A DNA stretch of 9,295 nucleotides from Betaproteobacteria bacterium (GTDB lineage: Bacteria; Pseudomonadota; Gammaproteobacteria; Burkholderiales; SG8-41), in assembly GCA_028292065.1 (NCBI GenBank), contig JAQGNC010000489.1, positions 1-9,295 on the forward strand, written 5' to 3'. A program made the translations under genes and the position numbers. This document shows, one piece after another, positions 1-6,347 of this stretch (positions are counted from its first letter, which is position 1; each line of letters starts with the position of its first letter). The notes under the pieces are model-generated. The model made no database searches. It was not told where the DNA came from and worked only from the letters and a program-made list of their open reading frames with translations.

Positions 1-1330
1 AAGCGAGGTACCCGACCACGCTGCCAAGGCCTTGCTCGATAGGGTAGAGCTCGAGCAGCCGAGCGACGGAGATTTGCGAGCGCTCTGCCAATGCCGCGGC
101 GACGTTCGCTTTCAGCGCGCGAAAGTCGATCTCCGAGTGACGCAGCATCTGCATGATCGTTGCTAGCTCTATGGCGGCGCTGTCTGCCGCCTCCATGTCT
201 GGCATCGCGTCTCGCGCGTGGGGATCTTCCAGCGCGATTTGGGAAACGGAGCGCACATCTGCGCGAGATAGGGCTAACTCGTAGCCAATTCGCCTCGAGG
301 GGCGACAATGATCCTTGGCCGATAAAGCCGCGCGTAAGGCATCGTTGAGCAATCCGTTCACGCGCCGGTGCTCTAGGAATTCTCGGCTTTGCACAAAGCT
401 CTTCAGGCTGCGAGCAAAGCTTTGCTGAACTGACTGAACCGCGCCCCCCTCGGCAGACAGCACTGCTGTGAGTCGAGTCAGGAACCGCCGCTCGTCGCGC
501 GTGAGCTCCTTGGAAAAGGGGCGTTTGATCACCTCGCGCAGCGCGACATGCAACAGCTGGGATTGCGCTGGATCCGTCAGCAGGCGCCAGAATGCCGCAA
601 ATGAGCGGCCGGCGTCGCTTTCCCCTATAAGGTCGATACCGCAGAAGAGCTTTTCGAGAATCTCGGCGCGACTGTCGTCGCCTTCAACCAGACTCTGCCG
701 CAATTCGCGCGCCAAACTGGAAAAAGCGTCACGCACGCGCCGAAAATCGCCAGCAAGCTCATCCGCGAGCGATATGATTTCTCGGGCTCGCTCTAGCGCG
801 CGATCCTCAGGCAGCACATCGATAACGCCGCGCTGCGCGGCGGCGATTTCTTCATCAATGCGGGCCCGTTCAGCGAGCAAAGCTTGCAAGCGGCTACTCG
901 GATCGTCGTCAGTGTCTTCGGCGAGCCTTGCGAGCTGCTGTATCACGGTGTGTAGGCGACTTTCAGTCGCGCTAGACCGCGGGCGCAGCAGACCTTGCAA
1001 AAAGCGCGCGGCGCTTGCGGCCTCGGCTGAGATTTCATAGACCTCTTCGGCGGCGCCTTCCGGGAAGTGACGGGTGAGCCAGCCGCGGCTGAGCCAATCG
1101 GCTATGTACGCTTGCGCGGGCCGGTCGAGCTCTTCGCCAACCGCGCGAAGTTGCGCGATGTGGTGCGCTAGGCGCTCGCGCAGCGCCGAGCTGGGCAATG
1201 TTTTTTCGTTTCCGAGCAGACTCGAGCTAATCAGCGCCACCGCAGCAGGCGCTTTGTCGGCGCCGAGCAGCGTCCACAAAGGCCGTTGACGCAGCGCGCG
1301 CAACTGCGCGCATAGAGTGACGACGGACAT
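1..1330 (-). CDS. jetA: Wadjet subunit JetA, DUF3375 family (3' end cut by window edge)
   Basis: The minus-strand frame is open from the ATG at 1330-1328 to the window edge, giving 443 residues without a stop. DUF3375 proteins are around 480-500 residues, so only a short C-terminal part is missing. Family hallmarks seen: an N-terminal segment RPLWTLLGADKAP (16-28), RGWLTRHFPEG (82-92), the block EVYEISAEA (96-104), ATESRL (121-126) leading into a charged helical stretch rich in Glu and Arg (to about 175), ESDAGRSFAAFWRLL (237-251) and REFLEHRRVNGLL (316-328). In Wadjet type I, JetA is the kleisin-like (MukF-related) partner of the SMC-like ATPase JetC; with JetB and the nuclease JetD it recognises and cleaves small circular plasmids. 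jetBCD should follow to the left, outside the window. A strong Shine-Dalgarno fixes the start. Leucine codons include several CTA and TTA, which are scarce in the neighbouring genes, suggesting horizontal acquisition. Family call is firm; system completeness cannot be seen. Confidence 0.9.
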   Translation of the reverse strand, partial: MSVVTLCAQLRALRQRPLWTLLGADKAPAAVALISSSLLGNEKTLPSSALRERLAHHIAQLRAVGEELDRPAQAYIADWLSRGWLTRHFPEGAAEEVYEISAEAASAARFLQGLLRPRSSATESRLHTVIQQLARLAEDTDDDPSSRLQALLAERARIDEEIAAAQRGVIDVLPEDRALERAREIISLADELAGDFRRVRDAFSSLARELRQSLVEGDDSRAEILEKLFCGIDLIGESDAGRSFAAFWRLLTDPAQSQLLHVALREVIKRPFSKELTRDERRFLTRLTAVLSAEGGAVQSVQQSFARSLKSFVQSREFLEHRRVNGLLNDALRAALSAKDHCRPSRRIGYELALSRADVRSVSQIALEDPHARDAMPDMEAADSAAIELATIMQMLRHSEIDFRALKANVAAALAERSQISVARLLELYPIEQGLGSVVGYLA

Positions 1331-1336
1331 CCCAGG

Positions 1337-1341
1337 CTCCT
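1337..1341 (-). promoter_or_regulatory. Ribosome binding site of jetA
   Basis: Read on the minus strand, AGGAG lies six bases before the ATG of jetA. It is the reason for choosing that start; the match to the DUF3375 N-terminus also begins there. Confidence 0.8.
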
Positions 1342-1726
1342 AAGTGCTTGCCGCGCATGTGAGCGCGAGCGCAAAAAAAATCGTTGCCCTTTGATCGCGC
1401 AGCGCCCTCCCGAAGCCGACGTCGCCCGGGCTAGCTACGTCTGATTCGAAGCTGAGTGAGATTCCGACCCTGAGCAAATCGCCTTTAATTTATTCTGCGA
1501 TAGTAGGATTACTCCTTCTCGCGGGCAATGCTAGGACATAAAGCCACAATGCGCCTTTCGAAGCCGGGCCGCGTCCAAAGGCGTCGTCCGATCCGGGCCG
1601 GGCATGCGCTCGACTCAGCGCCAGCGCGGACCTCGCGCGGCCACGCGACCCTATGTTGGTTGCGCGATCGGAGCGCCCGCCGCCGTGGCTTGCACCAGCG
1701 GGCGCGCATCCGAATTCATGGGCATG

Positions 1727-1732
1727 ATTATA
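1727..1732 (-). promoter_or_regulatory. Isolated TATAAT, possible -10 box facing jetA
   Basis: The minus strand reads TATAAT here, a perfect sigma-70 -10 hexamer. No recognisable -35 element lies 16-18 bases upstream and there is no extended TG. It is about 400 bp upstream of jetA, so a long leader would result. Chance occurrence is quite possible. Confidence 0.2.
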
Positions 1733-1871
1733 CGGGGCGAGCCTCGTGGAGCCGCAGGCGTCCACGCGAAAACACGGTGGCTTCAGCGGGAGATCAACGA
1801 AGCCGCGACGCTTGTGCTAGCGGTGTTGGACACGCGAACAAGTATCGCAATCCCCTCGGTCGACCTGCGGC

Positions 1872-2495
1872 CTACCCGCTTATGCGAGGCACCAGATAGT
1901 CGAGCAGCGCGCAGCGGGGATAAGCTGGCAGGCTGCGCGTGTAGCAAAGCTCGGAGTCGCGCGGCGCGCGCCGGCGCTCCCAGCAGCAGCCGGGGTCGCC
2001 GCACAAGCCTCGTACGTGATCGCGTGCGACCTGACTCGCAATCGCCGCGACGAGCTCGAGCCGGCGCCTCGCCATTCGTGCGCCGAGCGCGTCGAGCTCG
2101 CCCGCGAGCAGGCGCTCCGCGTCGGGGAGCACGATCGTTTCTTCGTCCGCCGCGTGATGGATGACGGCATGCATGAGCGCCCTGAACGCTGCGTCGTAGT
2201 CGGCGTCATACGCGTCCATTTCGCGGAGCGCGTCGATCGAGCGCAGCATCTCGTCGTGGCTGGCGGCGTGCTGGTCCATCACCGGACCGTTCACCGCCTC
2301 GAGCGCGGGATAGAAAATCTCGTCCTCGAGCTGTTCGTGCACTTCGAGCGCGCGGCAGACGCTGTCGACGAGGCCCTGCTTCGCGAGCGGCGCAGAGTCG
2401 CTGCGGTACTGCTGGTGCAGCGCGAGGACGTGCAGGTGGTCGAAGTGTATCTGCGTGATGACCGACGGACAGAGCATCCCGGTAACAGTGTTCAT
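1872..2495 (-). CDS. Hemerythrin-like HHE cation-binding domain protein
   Basis: A 207-residue protein with a four-helix hemerythrin-like domain at about residues 14-158. Candidate iron ligands are visible: H20 in FDHLHVL, H53 and E57 in VHEQLEDEIFYP, H76 and H80 in DQHAASHDE, and H113 with E118/E119 in IHHAADEE. HHE proteins bind a di-iron centre and serve in oxygen or NO sensing, iron storage or repair of iron-sulfur clusters; which applies here is not visible. The ATG at 2495-2493 overlaps the stop of the upstream membrane protein as ATGA, and GGAGG (2507-2503) sits seven bases before it, so the two genes are translationally coupled. The tail after about residue 160 departs from the family and has five cysteines, including a CC pair (170-171); it may be a run-on created by rearrangement near the end of the gene. 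Confidence 0.85.
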   Translation of the reverse strand: MNTVTGMLCPSVITQIHFDHLHVLALHQQYRSDSAPLAKQGLVDSVCRALEVHEQLEDEIFYPALEAVNGPVMDQHAASHDEMLRSIDALREMDAYDADYDAAFRALMHAVIHHAADEETIVLPDAERLLAGELDALGARMARRRLELVAAIASQVARDHVRGLCGDPGCCWERRRAPRDSELCYTRSLPAYPRCALLDYLVPRISG

Positions 2496-3055
2496 GGGCG
2501 CGCCTCCAGCTCGAACGTGTTGATCGATGCGCTTCGGCGCAGGGACAGGTGACGAAGGAAAAGCGCGGTTTCGAAGAGGACGAGCCCCGCGCCGATCGCG
2601 ACGCTGAGATAGCCGTAAGGTATGACCCACCACGGCAGCTCGCCGGGGCCGTAAGGGGCGAATCCTGTCGGCGCGCTGGCCGCGCTCCATCCGAAGATGA
2701 GATAAGTCGCGATGACTGCGCCCATGACCGTCGCGCCGGTGTAATGGACCACGAGCTCGAGGCCAGGCACCCGTAGCGGCGCGCGGCTGCGCGGTTCGAG
2801 CGTGATGTCGACGAGGCTGTTGACGACCTCGACCGCGAACAGCACCGCGACCCACCAGAACCACGCGCCCTGGGGTTTGCCGTAGAGGAAGATCGCGAGG
2901 CCGAGAGGAAACAGAGTGCCTCTGGCGATGTGAGTGATCTCCTCGTACACCGACTGGGGACGGCTGTACAGCTTGAAGCGGTAGAGGTGGAAATAGATGA
3001 CGTCGAACGCCGCGAGCGGGCCGGCGCAGAGCATGAGGATCAGGGCGATGCCCAT
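2492..3055 (-). CDS. Polytopic membrane protein of unknown function, 187 residues
   Basis: I do not recognise the family. The protein has about five hydrophobic segments: roughly residues 2-22, 46-59, 65-86, 103-123 and 142-168, with a cluster of positive charge at the C-terminal end of the last (RHLSLRR). Polar residues lie in or near the membrane spans: D18, H23, E38/E39, H42, E76, D83, H104 and E162. Such a set could ligate a metal or heme, but this is inference. The start at ATG 3055-3053 was chosen because GGAG lies seven bases upstream and the hydrophobic segment begins at once; the frame stays open far upstream, opposite the FAD gene, but that part is low-complexity Arg/His/Glu-rich sequence. 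It is first in a two-gene unit with the hemerythrin-like gene (4-base overlap) and divergent from the FAD oxidoreductase operon. Confidence 0.75.
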   Translation of the reverse strand: MGIALILMLCAGPLAAFDVIYFHLYRFKLYSRPQSVYEEITHIARGTLFPLGLAIFLYGKPQGAWFWWVAVLFAVEVVNSLVDITLEPRSRAPLRVPGLELVVHYTGATVMGAVIATYLIFGWSAASAPTGFAPYGPGELPWWVIPYGYLSVAIGAGLVLFETALFLRHLSLRRSASINTFELEARP

Positions 3056-3203
3056 AAGGGGACTCCGCGCAGAGGCGGTGACGCTGGACGACTGATTGTA
3101 ACTGTCGGATTGCGCTGAGTCATGACAGGCGGTGGCGGGAGAACGCGCCGCATCGTCCATCAGGCGGCTTGCGCGGCAACCCGAAATACACCACGATGGG
3201 CTT

Positions 3204-3230
3204 GCGGCAGAAAAAAAACCCCTGCGCCGC
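3204..3230 (+). promoter_or_regulatory. Imperfect hairpin with A-rich loop in the leader of the FAD oxidoreductase gene
   Basis: GCGGCAG (3204-3210) can pair with CTGCGCCGC (3222-3230), leaving a two-base bulge, around an A8CCC loop. It ends six bases before the Shine-Dalgarno, so it could affect translation start. There is no T tract after it, so it is not a typical terminator. The function is unknown and it may be incidental in GC-rich DNA. Confidence 0.25.
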
Positions 3231-3236
3231 ACACCG

Positions 3237-3245
3237 AAGGGGGGG
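3237..3245 (+). promoter_or_regulatory. Purine-rich ribosome binding site of the FAD oxidoreductase gene
   Basis: AAGGGGGGG ends two bases before the ATG at 3248; its AAGG core is seven bases from that start. It supports 3248 over the in-frame ATG at 3122, whose added 42 residues look non-coding. Confidence 0.6.
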
Positions 3246-3247
3246 CC

Positions 3248-4756
3248 ATGGCGGCGAGCAACGATACCGATTACGGCAATCTCGTCCACAAGACCCCGAG
3301 CACCATAGAGCAGCCCGCCGATGTCGCGGCGCTCGCGGCGGTGCTCAAGAAATACGACGCGGCGGGAACGCCGGTCCGCATACGCAACACCGCGCATTCC
3401 ACCAATGGCCAGACCGTCACCGACGGGGTGCAGGTCCAGCTCGGCGGTTTGTCGGGCGCGACGTTCGACCGCGAGCGCATGACGGTCACCGCGGGTGCGG
3501 GAACACCGTGGAACGACGTGCTGAAAGCGGTCGGCTTTCCCCGTTTCTGTCCGCCGATGTTTCCAAACAACCCGGGGCAGCTCATCCGCATCGGCGGAAC
3601 CGCCGCGGTCGGCGGCGTCGGATTCTACGGTGCCGCGGCCGGCGGGTTCTGGAACGCGGTCGAGTCGATCGAGCTCGTCACGATGAAAGGCGAAAGGATC
3701 ACCTGCTCGCCCACGCAGAACCCCGATTATTTCTTCTATTCCCTCGGCGGTTTCTCGCGGCTCGGCGTGATGGCGAGCGTGACGGTGCGCGTGGTCGACA
3801 GCGCGCAATTCGTGATCGCCGCGATCCTGGTGTATCGCGACCTCGACGCTTACGTCGTCGATCTCGAGCAGGCGCGAAAAGACCCTTTCTTCAACGGCGT
3901 CGCGACCCAGGAAGACATATCGGGCGGCGTGATGCACGCCGATGACCCCGGCGAGCCGCTCAGCGCGCACATCACGACCAAGCTCGACCTGAAGCTGCTC
4001 ACGGTGATCCACGAGGTCGTCGAGCCCGACGCGGCGGCGCTCGAGGCGTTCGACAGCTACGTCAAAAAAACCTACCACGGCGGCGTGGTGATGTACATGG
4101 ATCTGCGCGACTCCAACATCGACACCCGCTTCGAGCCGGTCGCGTTTCCGAAGAGGGAAATCGTCTATTTCTATCCCGCCGCCGAGAATTTCTGGGTGTA
4201 TCTGCTCGACGGTCTGTGCGACATGCTCGTCGGCAGGAGGCCTTTGAGGGCATCGCTGCGATACGACGACCCGGCCCTCGTGCACCCCTGGTGCGACTGC
4301 ATCCTTCCACGCGCGTCCTACAACGATTTCATGAAAGAGGCGAAGAGGATCATCGTCAGGTATGGCCTGAAGAAGAACATCTCGAAACAGTCGGTCTTCC
4401 ACGGGCTGCTGAACATCGACAGCTTCGTCACGTTCTTCCTCAAGAAACACTCGGACGCCTTCCCGGTCGCGCTCGATCTGCCGAACGAGCCCGACATGGC
4501 GATGGGTGTGGCGATCATGCCCGACGTCGCGCGCGATCTTCAGGACAAAGCGGTCGCGATGGCCGACGAGCTGACCGCCCTCTGCTACGAGATGAACGGC
4601 CGCCGCTATCTGTACGGCTACCACAACCTCACACCGGCCCAGGTCGTGAAGCACTACGGCACCGACACCATCACGAAATGGAACCGGTTGAAGAACGAGC
4701 TCGACCCCAAGCATCTGCTGAACATCGGCGTCATCCCGCATCTGGATACTTTCTAG
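3248..4756 (+). CDS. FAD-linked oxidoreductase, PCMH/FAD_binding_4 type, cytokinin dehydrogenase-like
   Basis: A 502-residue protein. The N-terminal half (about 15-185) is a PCMH-type FAD domain: TPVRIRNTAHSTNGQ (41-55) matches the region holding the FAD-linked histidine in cytokinin dehydrogenases (usual GHS; here AHS, H50), followed by VQVQLGGL (61-68), the repeated glycine segment IGGTAAVGGVGFYG (115-128), and GGFSRLGVMASVTVRV (167-182), typical of the end of this domain. The C-terminus has the family closing motif, DPKHLLNIGVIP. Such enzymes oxidise a substrate through FAD and pass electrons to oxygen, a quinone or another acceptor. The substrate here cannot be told; the cytokinin dehydrogenase resemblance does not prove that activity, and aldonolactone or alcohol oxidase relatives remain possible. 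No signal peptide is evident. It is the first gene of a rightward operon, with a membrane protein starting 12 bases after its stop, a candidate electron acceptor or anchor. Confidence 0.85.
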   Translation: MAASNDTDYGNLVHKTPSTIEQPADVAALAAVLKKYDAAGTPVRIRNTAHSTNGQTVTDGVQVQLGGLSGATFDRERMTVTAGAGTPWNDVLKAVGFPRFCPPMFPNNPGQLIRIGGTAAVGGVGFYGAAAGGFWNAVESIELVTMKGERITCSPTQNPDYFFYSLGGFSRLGVMASVTVRVVDSAQFVIAAILVYRDLDAYVVDLEQARKDPFFNGVATQEDISGGVMHADDPGEPLSAHITTKLDLKLLTVIHEVVEPDAAALEAFDSYVKKTYHGGVVMYMDLRDSNIDTRFEPVAFPKREIVYFYPAAENFWVYLLDGLCDMLVGRRPLRASLRYDDPALVHPWCDCILPRASYNDFMKEAKRIIVRYGLKKNISKQSVFHGLLNIDSFVTFFLKKHSDAFPVALDLPNEPDMAMGVAIMPDVARDLQDKAVAMADELTALCYEMNGRRYLYGYHNLTPAQVVKHYGTDTITKWNRLKNELDPKHLLNIGVIPHLDTF

Positions 4757-4768
4757 ACTGGAGGGAAG

Positions 4769-5239
4769 ATGAACGTCTGGCAGCGCGTGTACGAGTTTCT
4801 GACGTCGCACCTCGCCTTCTTCGCGCGGACGTTCGGCAAGGCCGGCGCGCTCGCGTATCTCGGCGAGCTGGTCGCGCACCTGCTGGTGCTGACGACTTCG
4901 TTCCGCCTGGTCGACCTTCCTTTCGCGGCGGACTGGGCGTTCGTGGTGCTCGGCGGCTATTGCGCTTTCATGCTGTGGCTTTTTCGCAGCGCGCTGGTGC
5001 CGCGCTTCGCAGATCCGGAAGTGCGCGTGGTCGTCACCCTGTTCGTGACGGTCTCGGTGCTGATCCACCTCTACTTGATCGTGGTGCACATCCACGCCGT
5101 GCTCGGCATTGTCGGCCGCGGCTTCAGTGTGTTCGGCGTGCTCTACTCCGCGTTCCTCGTGCTGAGGCTGGGTACCCTGGAAACAAGGATCACGGTCGGC
5201 CGCGCGAGGGCACGCTCGGCGGTGGGGGCGATCGCGTGA
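4769..5239 (+). CDS. Four-helix membrane protein of unknown function, 156 residues
   Basis: Four hydrophobic segments are visible, at about residues 25-45, 53-76, 85-108 and 110-134, followed by a short Arg/Ala-rich cytoplasmic-looking tail. Histidines fall inside the spans: H37 in the first, H100 and H107 (plus H109) in the third. This spacing would permit b-type heme binding, as in small membrane cytochromes, but no family motif confirms it. GGAGGG lies four bases or fewer before the ATG, and the gene begins 12 bases after the FAD oxidoreductase stop, so the two are almost certainly co-transcribed. A role as membrane anchor or electron acceptor for that enzyme is inference from position and histidines only. 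The family is not recognised. Confidence 0.8.
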   Translation: MNVWQRVYEFLTSHLAFFARTFGKAGALAYLGELVAHLLVLTTSFRLVDLPFAADWAFVVLGGYCAFMLWLFRSALVPRFADPEVRVVVTLFVTVSVLIHLYLIVVHIHAVLGIVGRGFSVFGVLYSAFLVLRLGTLETRITVGRARARSAVGAIA

Positions 5240-5293
5240 GCGGTCGAGACCCGCGCGCGGGACGCGCCGGGACTGCAGACGCGGAGCGTGCGC

Positions 5294-6310
5294 ATGGCCC
5301 AGCCTGACAGCGCGCGCAGGCCCGCTCTGATGGGCGGGTGCATGGACGCGATCGCCAACGACCTGTGTTCGCAGCTGTTTCGCGACTGTGGGCGACAGCA
5401 ACCGACCCCGGCTTCACCCGAGGTCGATGCGACGAGCGCGGCGATCGAAAAGCTGCTCGATGAATTTCAGGTCAAGCACGGCGGCTTGACGATCATCGAT
5501 GCCGCCGCCGAAGCGTTCCGGAAACTCGCCGAGATACCCCACATACTGCGCTGGGACGAAGGCTTGCGCGCGGCTGTGCACGACCTCGTGCTCGCGACAG
5601 TGCACGAGGCGGAGCGCTTCGGCGACGGCACCGGTGCCTTCAAGCGGCGCTTTTCGGTCGACACCGTCACCCGCGTGCTGCGCGGGTACGATACGACCGG
5701 TCTTATCGAGCCGGTCGAAGACGTGCTTGTCTCGCCATTCGTCGGCATACAGATCGACTGGATCGTCCAGGCGCTCAACATTCACGACGCGTGGAAACCG
5801 GTCGACCACGTCGCGCTTCCGAAATTCTTCCAGGGGCGCTACGGCAACCTTCTGCGCCTGAATGCGTGGCTGTGGCACGCGTGGGTGGTGCTGCGTGAGC
5901 TGGTGTTTTTCCCTTCGCGCTACGAGCGCGAGTTGCGGGACGCACGTCGCAACATCGATGCCGAGGTGCAGGCGCTGTATGGAATTTTACCGACCAGTTC
6001 GTCGCAGTACACCGCGGAGCTGCTCGTGAACGTCGTGGCGAAAGTCGGGAACCTGACCGCGCCCCACGTGCAGACGATCGACTCGCTGTGGCGCCTGACC
6101 GAGCAGCTCGGCAGGATGAGCGTCGCGGACCGGGAGGAGGTGGTCATCCGCGCCGCGACCCTGCTGCTGCGGCGGGCTTATGCGGACGACGATCTCGCGC
6201 TGAGCATATTCGACAGCGCGATCGGGCAGTTCCTCATCCGCCAGATGGTGTTCAGCACCGAGTGGGTACTCGCGAGGAACGGCCTCCTGCCGAACGCGAC
6301 ACTCGCGTGA
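5294..6310 (+). CDS. Uncharacterised helical protein, 338 residues
   Basis: I do not recognise this family. The sequence is predominantly helix-forming and soluble-looking, with one aromatic-rich stretch, LNAWLWHAWVVLRELVFF (about 190-207), which could be an amphipathic or membrane-associated helix, followed by a charged helix (about 208-223). There is no signal peptide and no obvious catalytic motif. The ATG at 5294 was chosen because GGAG (5283-5286) sits seven bases upstream; a GTG two codons earlier and in-frame ATGs at 5330 and 5342 are alternatives, and the 5342 start would drop a low-complexity N-terminus. It begins 54 bases after the preceding membrane protein on the same strand, so it probably belongs to the FAD oxidoreductase operon. 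It ends 37 bp from the stop of the convergent UbiB gene. Coding status is supported by length, GC-rich third positions and context. Confidence 0.75.
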   Translation: MAQPDSARRPALMGGCMDAIANDLCSQLFRDCGRQQPTPASPEVDATSAAIEKLLDEFQVKHGGLTIIDAAAEAFRKLAEIPHILRWDEGLRAAVHDLVLATVHEAERFGDGTGAFKRRFSVDTVTRVLRGYDTTGLIEPVEDVLVSPFVGIQIDWIVQALNIHDAWKPVDHVALPKFFQGRYGNLLRLNAWLWHAWVVLRELVFFPSRYERELRDARRNIDAEVQALYGILPTSSSQYTAELLVNVVAKVGNLTAPHVQTIDSLWRLTEQLGRMSVADREEVVIRAATLLLRRAYADDDLALSIFDSAIGQFLIRQMVFSTEWVLARNGLLPNATLA

Positions 6311-6347
6311 TCGGGCGGCCACCCGCTCGACGCGTTCCCGCCATCGC

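Larger units (their letters stand above)
1331..1871. other. 541-bp region without a convincing gene, upstream of jetA and downstream of the HHE gene
   Basis: Short open frames occur on both strands but their translations are Arg/Ala/Ser-rich and look random, with no good ribosome binding site. Visible items are an A8 tract at 1373-1380, an AT-rich patch at about 1484-1512 in otherwise GC-rich DNA, an 8-base palindrome GCCCGGGC near 1425, and a perfect TATAAT on the minus strand at 1732-1727. No tRNA, insertion sequence end, CRISPR repeat or clear terminator hairpin was seen. The region must carry the jetA promoter unless transcription enters from further right, and it probably contains the junction between the defence locus and resident DNA. 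It could hold remnants of a degraded gene, but none is recognisable. Confidence 0.6.
3056..3247. promoter_or_regulatory. Divergent intergenic region, likely promoters for both flanking units
   Basis: These 192 bp separate the start codons of two divergent units, so promoters for both should lie here. No consensus -35/-10 pair stands out. Visible features are an 8-base palindrome GTCATGAC (3119-3126), which could be part of an operator, and an imperfect hairpin close to the FAD gene (listed separately). An ATG at 3122 is in frame with the FAD gene but has no ribosome binding site. Confidence 0.4.

Noticed and set aside
468..1289. Plus-strand open frames opposite jetA
   Set aside because: Ser/Arg/Ala-rich translations without family features, antisense to a protein that matches DUF3375 throughout.
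1490..2164. Small overlapping open frames on both strands in and beside the region upstream of jetA
   Set aside because: No ribosome binding sites, low-complexity Arg/Ala content, no recognisable domain, and the right part overlaps the HHE gene. No transposase or integrase remnant could be named.
2016..2776. Plus-strand open frames opposite the HHE and 187-residue membrane protein genes
   Set aside because: Charged low-complexity translations antisense to genes with clear domain or membrane features.
3122..3247. Upstream ATG at 3122 as the start of the FAD oxidoreductase
   Set aside because: No ribosome binding site, and the added 42 residues are unlike the family; the ATG at 3248 has a strong purine-rich site.
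3056..5401. Very long minus-strand open frame opposite the FAD oxidoreductase and its neighbour, continuous with the 187-residue membrane protein gene
   Set aside because: Its translation is Arg/His/Glu/Val-rich, without domain features, and lies antisense to three well-supported genes. Long antisense frames are common in GC-rich DNA with strong codon bias. Only the part from 3055 leftward looks like a protein.
6311..6347. Bidirectional terminator between the convergent stops
   Set aside because: Only a weak CGGG/CCCG stem is present and no T tract follows on either strand.
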